Shown here: piece by piece, positions 1 to 5,095 of the stretch
Layout of the letters: each line of letters opens with the position of its first letter
Position numbering within the stretch: position 1 is the first letter of the stretch
Assembly: GCA_964525525.1 (NCBI GenBank)
Contig: CAZGHD010000142.1
Coordinates: 1 to 5,095, forward strand
DNA length: 5,095 nucleotides
Direction: 5' to 3'
Source: RGIG2161 sp964525525
GTDB taxonomy: Bacteria > Bacillota > Clostridia > Oscillospirales > CAG-272
The notes under the pieces: generated by a model
Database searches by the model: none
Told to the model about the DNA's origin: nothing
The model's input: the letters and a program-made list of their open reading frames with translations, nothing else
Made by a program: the position numbers and the translations under genes

Positions 1-399
1 ACTGATCTCGCCGGTCTTTGTCTTGAACACCTCGCCGGTGATACCGACTATATCGCCGATGTCCATTTTCTTGAAATCCTTGTATTCGTCTTCGCCGATG
101 CTGTCACGCGCTACGTACACCTGAATACTGCCTTCAAGATCCTGTACGTTACAGAAGGATGCCTTACCCATAACGCGCTTGGACATCATACGACCTGCGA
201 TAGATACGCTCTGACCTTCCATCGATTCAAAATTGTTCTTGACCTCGAGAGAGTGGTGAGTTGCATCGTATTTGGTTATCTTGAACGGGTCTTTTCCCGC
301 TTCCTGAAGTTCAGCGAGCTTTTCGCGTCTGATCTTCAGCAGTTCATTTAAATTCTGTTGATTTTCGCCGCCGGTGCGGACTTCAGTTTCGTTGCTCAT
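1..399 (-). CDS. lysS: Lysyl-tRNA synthetase, class II, N-terminal part (runs off window)
   Basis: Cytoplasmic enzyme that charges tRNA-Lys with lysine using ATP. Only the first 133 codons are present; the frame is open to base 1 and the protein would continue to about 500 residues. It starts at ATG 399 (MSNETEV...), with an AAAGGA ribosome binding site 8 bases upstream. Residues about 14-45 form the N-terminal helix typical of class IIb LysRS (NELLKIRREKLAELQEAG, then DPF). From about residue 60 comes the OB-fold anticodon-binding domain, with the recognisable stretches GRMMSKRVMGKASF and QDLEGSIQVYVARD, then DIGDIVGITGEVFKTKTGE. The class II catalytic motifs lie outside the window, so catalytic integrity cannot be judged. 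The gene follows greA by 30 bases on the same strand, an arrangement familiar from Firmicutes. AspRS and AsnRS share the OB fold, but the MSKR.MGKASF pattern favours LysRS. Confidence 0.95.
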   Translation of the reverse strand, partial: MSNETEVRTGGENQQNLNELLKIRREKLAELQEAGKDPFKITKYDATHHSLEVKNNFESMEGQSVSIAGRMMSKRVMGKASFCNVQDLEGSIQVYVARDSIGEDEYKDFKKMDIGDIVGITGEVFKTKTGEIS

Positions 400-407
400 T
401 TATCTTG

Positions 408-413
408 TCCTTT
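408..413 (-). promoter_or_regulatory. Ribosome binding site of lysS
   Basis: AAAGGA on the minus strand, with 8 bases between GGA and the ATG at 399. This supports the chosen lysS start. It sits in the loop of a weak 5-bp inverted repeat (ATCTT/AAGAT), too AU-rich to call a regulatory structure. Confidence 0.7.
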
Positions 414-429
414 CGAAGATGCCTTAAAA

Positions 430-915
430 TCAGTTGTTTTTTGCTCTGGAAACGTCTACGATGATATAATTAACATCGCCTGCGGGGGAGTGTACAGTCA
501 CCTTGGAACCCTTCTTCGCGCCGATGAGGGCGGAGCCTATGGGAGACTGGTCGGAGATTTTGCCGTTAAGCGGATCAGATTCGTTTGAACCTACGATATA
601 GTACTCTCTATCTGCGCCGGTCTTCTCGTTCTTTATAACGACTACCGAGCCGAGATGAACGGTATCAGCAGAAACTTCTGTGTCTTTTACTACCTTTGCG
701 TTGAGGATGAGGTCTTCGAGCTCAACGATTCTCGCCTCGACCTTAGCCTGCTCGTTTTTAGCTTCATCGTATTCGCTGTTCTCGGAAAGGTCACCGTAAG
801 AACGAGCGATAGCGAGCTGCTCTTTAACCTCGGGGCGACGGGTAGTTTTCAGGTAGTCGAGTTCTTCGACAAGGCTTTTATAGCCTTCTTCGGTATAAAG
901 CATTTCTTTTGCCAT
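430..915 (-). CDS. greA: Transcription elongation factor GreA
   Basis: Binds the RNA polymerase secondary channel and stimulates cleavage of backtracked transcripts, which rescues arrested complexes and improves fidelity. The protein has 161 residues, close to the usual length of about 158. Residues 1-75 form the antiparallel coiled coil (MAKEMLYTEEGYKSLVEEL...). Its tip carries GDLSENSEYDEA, with D42 and E45 at the positions of the acidic residues that help hold catalytic Mg2+ in E. coli GreA (D41, E44). Residues about 82-158 form the FKBP-like C-terminal domain, ending SPIGSALIGAKKGSKV...GDVNYIIVDVSRA. The start at ATG 915 gives the family-typical MAKE. An in-frame TAA lies just upstream and no other start codon intervenes, although the AAGGAG site is 13 bases away. 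It lies 21 bases after the S41 protease gene and 30 before lysS. GreB and other Gre paralogues are possible but less likely given this N-terminus. Confidence 0.97.
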   Translation of the reverse strand: MAKEMLYTEEGYKSLVEELDYLKTTRRPEVKEQLAIARSYGDLSENSEYDEAKNEQAKVEARIVELEDLILNAKVVKDTEVSADTVHLGSVVVIKNEKTGADREYYIVGSNESDPLNGKISDQSPIGSALIGAKKGSKVTVHSPAGDVNYIIVDVSRAKNN

Positions 916-928
916 GGTGATTTATATA

Positions 929-934
929 CTCCTT
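929..934 (-). promoter_or_regulatory. Ribosome binding site of greA (long spacing)
   Basis: AAGGAG on the minus strand, beginning 2 bases after the TGA stop of the protease gene. The spacer to the greA ATG at 915 is 13 bases, longer than the usual 5-9. The same string AAGGAGTATAT precedes the M23 hydrolase gene, where the spacing is normal. Confidence 0.65.
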
Positions 935-936
935 AA

Positions 937-2184
937 TCAGTTATTTTTCAGAATGGAAATCGCGGTCTGAAGTTGATTGTCTTCTTCGTCGGAAATCTTG
1001 AAGAAGTTTTTATTTTGCAGACTTTCGTCAAGTTCTTCGATAATGTCCGGAACTACGCCGACACCGTCGTAGTTATCGGAATACGGGGGATTGTAGGTAG
1101 CGACTGAAACGCGAAAGCCAGTACCGTCGTTGAGATTGTATATACTTTGCATAGTTCCTTTGCCGAATGTGGTGGTGCCTATGAGAGTTACGTTTTTCAG
1201 CTTGCCTTCTGCAGCGTAATCCTGAAGAGCGCAGGCAAACAGCTCAGCAGCGGATGCGGTATTTTCGTTAGTGAGCACCGTTATCGGTACGTCGATATAC
1301 TCGGAGTCGGAAAAGATGACTTGAGTTTCTACGCCGTATTTGTCTACCGAGCGAATGATCGGACCGTCGGGGAGCAGGGTATCGAGAATATTGCAGATAT
1401 TCATAAGCTCGCCGCCGGGATTGTTACGCACGTCAAACACAAACTTGTCAGCGCCCTTGGACATAAGCTCGCTGATTGCTGACTTGTACTGTGCCTCAAC
1501 CTTGCCGTTGAAATTATCAAATCGGATTATTCCGATGGTAGGGTCTTTCTCGTACAGATGATAGAAAACGCTTTGCTGTTCTATCTTTCTGCGGGTGATG
1601 GAAAAAGATATTTCTTCGCTTCTGTCCTCGCCGCGAAGCACGGTAAAGTTGGCTTTTGTACCTTCTTCGCCGAGCATGAGATTCACCGCGTCGGTGTATC
1701 CGACTTCGGCAACAGACTTGCCTTCCACGGTGTTTATCAAGTCACCTATCATAAGGTCAGACTCACCTGCGGGAGAGTTGCGGGTGATGTTGACTATCTC
1801 AATAAGCCCGCCTATCGAATCGTATACGACGTTTACTCCGATGCCGACCATATCACCGGCGACGGTAGTACTGTTGTAAGCGGCATATTCCTCGGCGTTC
1901 ATATATTGCGCGTAACGGTCTCCGCTGCCCGCGGCATAACCGTACAGGATACCGTCGAGTATCTTATCATAGTCAAGCTGACCGATGTAGTTCGTGTTAA
2001 ACAGATTGTCTATACGAACGAGCTTGTCTATCAGCTTTTGCTGATCTGCGGTATATTCCGATGAGCCAGACTGCTGCGGTACACCTGGAACGTCGCTGAC
2101 GAGCACGTAAGTCGTCATAAATGTTGCGAGAATGGCGACTATCAAAACTAATATAAATACGCCAACTGGAATTTTTTTAGACAT
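937..2184 (-). CDS. Membrane-anchored S41 C-terminal processing peptidase with PDZ domain
   Basis: Ctp/Prc-type serine protease, expected to cleave envelope proteins near their C-termini on the outer face of the membrane. Numbering is from ATG 2184 (415 residues, MSKKIPVGVF...). Residues 5-28 form one N-terminal transmembrane anchor. About 108-198 is a PDZ domain (GDMVGIGVNV, then SPAGESDLMIGDLINTVEGKSV). About 205-380 is the S41 catalytic domain. VRNNPGG is at 252-258, the nucleophile is S311 in NTASAAEL, and the general base K342 and Q346 lie in FGKGTMQ, so the Ser-Lys-Gln triad is complete. Ser to Lys is 31 residues, longer than the 25 I recall for E. coli Prc and B. subtilis CtpB. The protein ends soon after the protease domain, with no C-terminal peptidoglycan-binding domain. 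An in-frame TTG at 2190 could add two residues but lies only 1 base after AGGA, so ATG is preferred. It follows the M23 hydrolase gene by 30 bases. The substrate is unknown. Confidence 0.93.
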   Translation of the reverse strand: MSKKIPVGVFILVLIVAILATFMTTYVLVSDVPGVPQQSGSSEYTADQQKLIDKLVRIDNLFNTNYIGQLDYDKILDGILYGYAAGSGDRYAQYMNAEEYAAYNSTTVAGDMVGIGVNVVYDSIGGLIEIVNITRNSPAGESDLMIGDLINTVEGKSVAEVGYTDAVNLMLGEEGTKANFTVLRGEDRSEEISFSITRRKIEQQSVFYHLYEKDPTIGIIRFDNFNGKVEAQYKSAISELMSKGADKFVFDVRNNPGGELMNICNILDTLLPDGPIIRSVDKYGVETQVIFSDSEYIDVPITVLTNENTASAAELFACALQDYAAEGKLKNVTLIGTTTFGKGTMQSIYNLNDGTGFRVSVATYNPPYSDNYDGVGVVPDIIEELDESLQNKNFFKISDEEDNQLQTAISILKNN

Positions 2185-2190
2185 AAGCAA

Positions 2191-2199
2191 TTCCTTTTT
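2191..2199 (-). promoter_or_regulatory. Ribosome binding site that decides the S41 protease start
   Basis: AAAAAGGAA on the minus strand. AGGA is 7 bases from ATG 2184 but only 1 base from the in-frame TTG 2190. Spacing therefore selects the ATG and gives a 415-residue protein. Confidence 0.75.
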
Positions 2200-2214
2200 C
2201 GAAAATTATTACCG

Positions 2215-3405
2215 TTACGGCTGGCTTACTACCAGGAGGGGATCTTGACGCACACCGTTTACTCTGTATTCAAAGTGGCAGTGAACGCCGGTGGAAGTAC
2301 CGGTAGTACCTGCAAGCGCGATGACCTGACCCTGATATACCTCATCGCCCTCTTTTACCTTGAGAGAGTTGTTATGGGCGTAAAGGGTAGAACGTCCTCC
2401 GCCGTGGTCGATTATAACGTAATTTCCATAGCTGTAGTGGTGCTCGGCCTTGATTACCGTACCGCCGTTTGAAGCGTATACGGGAGAATCAAGGGTACAG
2501 GGAATATCTATTGCTTGATGGTTATCAAGGTTACCCCAAAGATATCTCCAACCGAAGTAAGAGGATATACGGCTGAATTTAAGATCTACCGGCCAGATAA
2601 ACTCTCCTCCGACGTACAGCTTGTTGTTATCCTCTTGAAGTTTTCTTATGTATTCCTCAAGTTCTTTGTTGAGTTCTTCCTCTTTTTCCTGAGCCTTTTT
2701 GTATTCCTGCCACTGTGCATTGTATTTTTGGCGAAGCTCGGCGCGGATGTCTTCTAACTCTCTTTGCTGTGCATCAAGATCCATAAGCTCCATATCAAGA
2801 GTTGCTTTTGAATCTTCTTGAAGTTGCATTGCCTGTTCGAGGTCAGCTTTTTTTTGTTCAAGCAGCTTTTTGTCGTTCTGATAATTTTTCATAAGCTGAT
2901 TATCATACTCTACCATTGAGTTTATATACTCAAATCTTGACAGGAAATCACCCATGTCTTTTGCGCCGAAAATCATTTCAAGATAAGATACGTTACCTTC
3001 CTCATAAGCGACGCGCACACGGTTTTTGAATCTCTCGTACTGCTCGTCAATGTCGGCGCTTTTCTCGCCTATAGCGAGATTCATATCCTGTATTTGGGTA
3101 TTGAGTTCAGAAAGCAACGCCTCAATAGCTTTAATTTTTTCGGTAGTAAGGGTGATGCCTTCTTCAACCAGAGCTTCCTGCTCATCAACGTCTTTTTGCT
3201 CGGCTTTGATTTTATCGAGCTTTTTCTTGTTATCTTTGACCTGATTGCTTATCTTATCTATAGAAGCCTGGAGCTTCTGTATTGTCGCGTCGGTATACGG
3301 CGCGGCAACTGCTGTGGTAGATGCGGGAACTATAAGTGAAAAAGACAAAACCATAACCACAGAGAGTACGGCAGATATTATTTTAACGATCTTTTTGTTT
3401 AACAT
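2215..3405 (-). CDS. Secreted coiled-coil M23 (LytM) peptidoglycan hydrolase, probable FtsEX partner
   Basis: Predicted zinc endopeptidase that cuts peptide cross-links of peptidoglycan outside the membrane. Numbering is from ATG 3405 (396 residues). Residues 1-35 form a signal peptide: basic MLNKK, hydrophobic core, probable cleavage at AVA/A near residue 34. About 40-263 is a long Lys/Glu/Gln-rich coiled coil in two stretches, broken by SYLEMIFGAKDMGDFLSRFEYI (140-161). That segment resembles the conserved hairpin region of PcsB/EnvC/CwlO-type proteins. About 268-390 is the LytM domain, with metal ligands H296 and D300 (HQAID), H344 in LYAH, and H375 and H377 in VHCHFE. All expected metal and catalytic residues are present, so it should be an active enzyme, unlike E. 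coli EnvC, whose LytM domain is degenerate. It follows ftsX by 25 bases, which supports control by FtsEX as for PcsB and CwlO; the partnership itself is inference. An in-frame TTG at 3408 is a less likely start. Confidence 0.93.
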   Translation of the reverse strand: MLNKKIVKIISAVLSVVMVLSFSLIVPASTTAVAAPYTDATIQKLQASIDKISNQVKDNKKKLDKIKAEQKDVDEQEALVEEGITLTTEKIKAIEALLSELNTQIQDMNLAIGEKSADIDEQYERFKNRVRVAYEEGNVSYLEMIFGAKDMGDFLSRFEYINSMVEYDNQLMKNYQNDKKLLEQKKADLEQAMQLQEDSKATLDMELMDLDAQQRELEDIRAELRQKYNAQWQEYKKAQEKEEELNKELEEYIRKLQEDNNKLYVGGEFIWPVDLKFSRISSYFGWRYLWGNLDNHQAIDIPCTLDSPVYASNGGTVIKAEHHYSYGNYVIIDHGGGRSTLYAHNNSLKVKEGDEVYQGQVIALAGTTGTSTGVHCHFEYRVNGVRQDPLLVVSQP

Positions 3406-3412
3406 CAATATA

Positions 3413-3420
3413 CTCCTTTT
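3413..3420 (-). promoter_or_regulatory. Ribosome binding site that decides the M23 hydrolase start
   Basis: AAAAGGAG on the minus strand. GGAG is 7 bases from ATG 3405 and 4 bases from the adjacent in-frame TTG 3408. The ATG has better spacing and is the stronger codon, so it is taken as the start. Confidence 0.75.
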
Positions 3421-3430
3421 ATCCTGTGTT

Positions 3431-4324
3431 TTATGCCTTGAGATATTTACGCAGGGAAACGCTGCTTCCTATAACACCTGTGATAATGCCTATCGCAAGG
3501 AAGAACAGTGCGAGGTTTACCGCAACGTCCGAGAAGGGAAGAACGGTGATTATCATCTGCATTCCATCAGAGATGGAAGTTTCAATATAGTGATAGAGAA
3601 GCCACTCGAATACGTACGCGATACCGCTGGCAAACAGACCGATGATGATACCCTCAAATATAAAGGGAAGAGTGATAAACCAGCCGGTTGCTCCGATGTA
3701 ACGCATTATTTCTATCTCGGTTCTGCGGTGGATTACCGCAAGTTTTATCGTGTTTATTATAACGAAAATGCTTACAATAAACAGTATTGCCAAAAATCCG
3801 ATACATACGATAGAAATTCCGTTTTTAAGATTTTCTATCGCCGTAGCAATATCAAGACGGTTATTGACCTTGTTTACACCGTCTATCTGCGCTAACTGAT
3901 AATAAAGAGTAGACGCCTTGGAGTTATCGCTGTAGGTGATCTTAAATGCGTCGGGAAGGGGATTTTCGTCGCCCTCAAGCTCGGCGTAAACGTCACCGTA
4001 TTCGCCGCTGTTTTCCTTCATTTGCTCAAGAGCTTGCTCTTTGGTTATGTGCTCGATGGTGTTTATGTTATCAAGCTGACGTATCTGGGATTCAATAGAT
4101 GCGATATCCTCTTCGCCGAGATCGTAATCAACGAACACGACGATTTCGTTCATAAGACCGAGCTTTTCGATGTTTACGTTTATATTCATTATTATGAGCG
4201 AGAATGCGCCGATTATGACCAGACAGCTCATAAGTACTGCGATCGAAGCAAAGGACATAACGCCGTTGCGCCAAAAACTCTTAAAGCTTTCACCGATCAA
4301 ATAGGTAAGACTGTATCTTTTCAT
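3431..4324 (-). CDS. ftsX: Cell division protein FtsX, membrane subunit of FtsEX
   Basis: Type VII ABC-family membrane protein that transmits ATP-driven changes in FtsE to a peptidoglycan hydrolase outside the cell. The protein has 297 residues with four predicted membrane segments: about 23-46, 170-193, 217-242 and 263-288. The N-terminal cytoplasmic part (MKRYSLTYLIGESFKSFWRNG) is typical of FtsX. Residues 47-169 form one large extracellular domain containing the family stretch DENPLPDAFKI (119-129); this domain contacts the hydrolase coiled coil in pneumococcal FtsX-PcsB. The loop RRTEIEIMRYIGAT (200-213) after segment 2 matches the conserved cytoplasmic coupling region. The C-terminus RKYLKA is short and cytoplasmic. 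The start at ATG 4324 overlaps the ftsE stop by 4 bases, with a strong GGAGGT 8 bases upstream inside ftsE. The next gene is the presumed hydrolase partner. A generic FtsX/MacB permease is unlikely because of the ftsE pairing and topology. Confidence 0.97.
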   Translation of the reverse strand: MKRYSLTYLIGESFKSFWRNGVMSFASIAVLMSCLVIIGAFSLIIMNINVNIEKLGLMNEIVVFVDYDLGEEDIASIESQIRQLDNINTIEHITKEQALEQMKENSGEYGDVYAELEGDENPLPDAFKITYSDNSKASTLYYQLAQIDGVNKVNNRLDIATAIENLKNGISIVCIGFLAILFIVSIFVIINTIKLAVIHRRTEIEIMRYIGATGWFITLPFIFEGIIIGLFASGIAYVFEWLLYHYIETSISDGMQMIITVLPFSDVAVNLALFFLAIGIITGVIGSSVSLRKYLKA

Positions 4325-4998
4325 TCGAACATACCTCCTACGTGATCGTCCTGTATCTTACCGTCAGAAATAGTAATAACGCGTTTCTGGAAATGGTCTA
4401 CTATGTTCTGCTCGTGAGTTACCACGATAACGGTTTTGCCGAGTTTGTTTATCTTCATCAGAAGATTCATTATTTCCATACTCATCTGGGGGTCTATGTT
4501 ACCGGTAGGCTCGTCTGCGATGATGATCTTGGGATTATTTGCCAGCGCACGCGCAAGCGCAACGCGCTGTTTTTCACCACCCGAGAGCTCACTCGGAAAA
4601 CAGTCGAATTTATCGCTGAGGTTGACCGTACTGAGAATAGCAGGTACGCGCTTTTTGATCTTTTTAGCGGGAGTACCGACTGCGCGCATTGCAAACGCAA
4701 CGTTTTCGTAAACCGTTTTGTTGGGGAGCAGGCGGAAATCCTGGAAAACTACGCCAAGCTCGCGGCGGTAGTGCGGAACACGGAAGTTTGACATCTTGGT
4801 GAGGTCGTGATTGTTTACGAATATCTGTCCGGTCGTGGCTCTTTCCTCTCTGAGGAGAAGCTTCATAAGCGTGGTTTTTCCGGCACCGGAATGACCTACT
4901 ATGAAAACGAACTCATTGTCGTCAACGTGGAAGTTTACTCCGCCGAGTGCTACAACGCCGTTTGAATATACTTTTTTTACGTTTCTGAAATCTATCAT
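4321..4998 (-). CDS. ftsE: Cell division ATP-binding protein FtsE
   Basis: ABC ATPase that binds FtsX at the inner face of the membrane and powers hydrolase activation during division or elongation. The 225 residues are the usual FtsE size. In order: Walker A GHSGAGKT (35-42), Q-loop Q86 within VVFQDFRLLPNKTVYENV, a hallmark of FtsE; signature LSGGEKQR (138-145); Walker B IIIADEP (158-164) with E163 as catalytic base; D-loop GNIDP; and switch H195 in VVTHE. No key residue is missing. The start at ATG 4998 gives MIDFRNVKKVY, matching the family N-terminus, and an in-frame TAA lies 24 bases upstream with no alternative start between. The nearest Shine-Dalgarno-like AGGA is 16 bases away, unusually far. 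It is the first gene of the run and overlaps ftsX by ATGA, which suggests coupled translation. LolD- or MacB-type ATPases are similar, but the ftsX neighbour settles the call. Confidence 0.97.
   Translation of the reverse strand: MIDFRNVKKVYSNGVVALGGVNFHVDDNEFVFIVGHSGAGKTTLMKLLLREERATTGQIFVNNHDLTKMSNFRVPHYRRELGVVFQDFRLLPNKTVYENVAFAMRAVGTPAKKIKKRVPAILSTVNLSDKFDCFPSELSGGEKQRVALARALANNPKIIIADEPTGNIDPQMSMEIMNLLMKINKLGKTVIVVTHEQNIVDHFQKRVITISDGKIQDDHVGGMFE
4333..4338 (-). promoter_or_regulatory. Ribosome binding site of ftsX embedded in the ftsE 3' end
   Basis: GGAGGT, a near-perfect Shine-Dalgarno, is formed by the Gly-Gly codons (residues 221-222) of ftsE. It is 8 bases from the ftsX ATG at 4324, which itself overlaps the ftsE TGA. 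This is the strongest ribosome binding site in the window. Confidence 0.85.
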
Positions 4999-5014
4999 AA
5001 AATAATTTGGGTTT

Positions 5015-5020
5015 TCCTTT
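5015..5020 (-). promoter_or_regulatory. Distant Shine-Dalgarno-like sequence before ftsE
   Basis: AAAGGA on the minus strand, with 16 bases between GGA and the ftsE ATG at 4998; the intervening stretch is A/T-rich apart from CCC. It is the only purine-rich candidate for ftsE, and the spacing is too long for efficient initiation unless the leader folds. Confidence 0.35.
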
Positions 5021-5022
5021 CT

Positions 5023-5039
5023 TTACCGAAAAACGGCAA
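5023..5039 (-). other. Small hairpin in the ftsE leader
   Basis: On the minus strand TTGCCG-TTTTT-CGGTAA can form a 6-bp stem with one G-U pair and a five-U loop, ending 24 bases before the ftsE ATG. The U tract is in the loop and A-rich sequence follows, so it does not look like an intrinsic terminator in either direction. Its role, if any, is unknown. Confidence 0.3.
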
Positions 5040-5095
5040 TAATAACTCAGCTGCCCCCGCCGTGCGGAATTTATGATCTACGCAGATAAACGCAG

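Larger units (their letters stand above)
1..4998 (-). other. Probable operon ftsE-ftsX-M23 hydrolase-S41 protease-greA-lysS
   Basis: All six genes point the same way. Junctions are a 4-base overlap (ftsE/ftsX) and gaps of 25, 30, 21 and 30 bases. No gap holds a GC-rich hairpin followed by a T-run on the minus strand, and most of each gap is taken by the next ribosome binding site. One transcript is the simplest reading. Internal promoters, for example before greA or lysS within the preceding coding sequence, cannot be excluded. Confidence 0.75.
4999..5095. other. Region upstream of ftsE, no supported gene
   Basis: These 97 bases lie before the first gene and reach the window edge. No convincing sigma-70 type -35/-10 pair was found on the minus strand. 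A minus-strand frame (5093 to TGA at 4995) is open to the window edge, but 33 codons is short enough to be chance. On the plus strand an ATG at 5073 could begin a divergent gene (MIYADKR...), but too little is visible to call it. The promoter of the run is either here with weak matches or further upstream. Confidence 0.4.

Noticed and set aside
400..429. Possible attenuator or terminator between greA and lysS (ATCTT...AAGAT inverted repeat)
   Set aside because: The stem is only 5 bp and mostly A-U, with the ribosome site in its loop and no T-run after it. It would be too unstable to call.
655..936. Plus-strand open frames over greA (655-936, and 358-588 across the greA/lysS gap)
   Set aside because: Antisense to greA and the lysS start; the minus-strand proteins match their families along their length.
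1558..2064. Plus-strand open frame of 168 codons
   Set aside because: Wholly antisense to the PDZ and N-terminal part of the S41 protease, with no recognisable domain; a shadow of the coding strand.
2615..3290. Lys/Glu/Gln-rich low-complexity stretch as a DNA repeat
   Set aside because: It is the coiled coil of the hydrolase. The bias is in heptad-like protein sequence, with no exact DNA repeat units.
3245..3895. Plus-strand open frame of 216 codons
   Set aside because: It lies antisense across the 5' part of the hydrolase gene, the gap and most of ftsX, all of which are well supported. Its translation is Tyr/Asp/Asn-rich with no domain I recognise.
4342..4791. Plus-strand open frame of 149 codons
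   Set aside because: Antisense to the core of ftsE, where all ABC motifs are intact on the other strand.
5073..5095. Possible divergent gene starting at ATG 5073 on the plus strand
   Set aside because: Only seven complete codons are visible, the GGA upstream is a weak ribosome site, and no promoter pair was seen.
5078..5095. Short direct repeat CTGCGT on the minus strand at the window edge
   Set aside because: Two six-base copies a few bases apart are expected by chance, and nothing beyond the edge can be seen.

Overview
The window is a single co-directional run of six genes on the minus strand, so transcription reads from right to left. It looks like ordinary, densely packed chromosome of a Gram-positive Clostridia-type Firmicute. 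An Oscillospiraceae/Ruminococcaceae-like host is my best guess. That guess rests on protein character, AGGAG-type ribosome binding sites, the greA-lysS adjacency, and the ftsE-ftsX-hydrolase-S41 protease order; no database was searched. Base composition looks moderate by eye and was not computed.

Layout in transcription order: 5095-4999 is a short upstream region with no convincing gene, containing a small hairpin and a poorly placed Shine-Dalgarno-like sequence. Next come ftsE (4998-4321) and ftsX (4324-3431), overlapping by ATGA. They are followed by a secreted coiled-coil M23/LytM peptidoglycan hydrolase (3405-2215), a membrane-anchored S41/PDZ C-terminal processing protease (2184-937), greA (915-430), and the first 133 codons of lysS (399-1, running off the window). 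Gaps between genes are 21-30 bases and none holds a recognisable terminator, so one polycistronic transcript is likely.

The first four genes form a plausible cell-wall module. FtsE (ATPase) and FtsX (membrane protein) make the FtsEX complex, which in other bacteria controls a coiled-coil peptidoglycan hydrolase or activator (PcsB, CwlO, EnvC). The hydrolase gene here directly follows ftsX and fits that partner role. Unlike E. coli EnvC, its LytM domain keeps the whole set of metal and catalytic residues, so it is probably itself an enzyme. The Ctp protease next to it could process or turn over cell-envelope proteins, possibly the hydrolase. The last two genes are housekeeping: a transcript-cleavage factor and a lysyl-tRNA synthetase.

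I found no mobile element, CRISPR array, RNA gene or phage signal, and no clearly undescribed system. The points worth a second look are the catalytically intact FtsEX partner, the linked protease with unusual active-site spacing, and the details of translation initiation.
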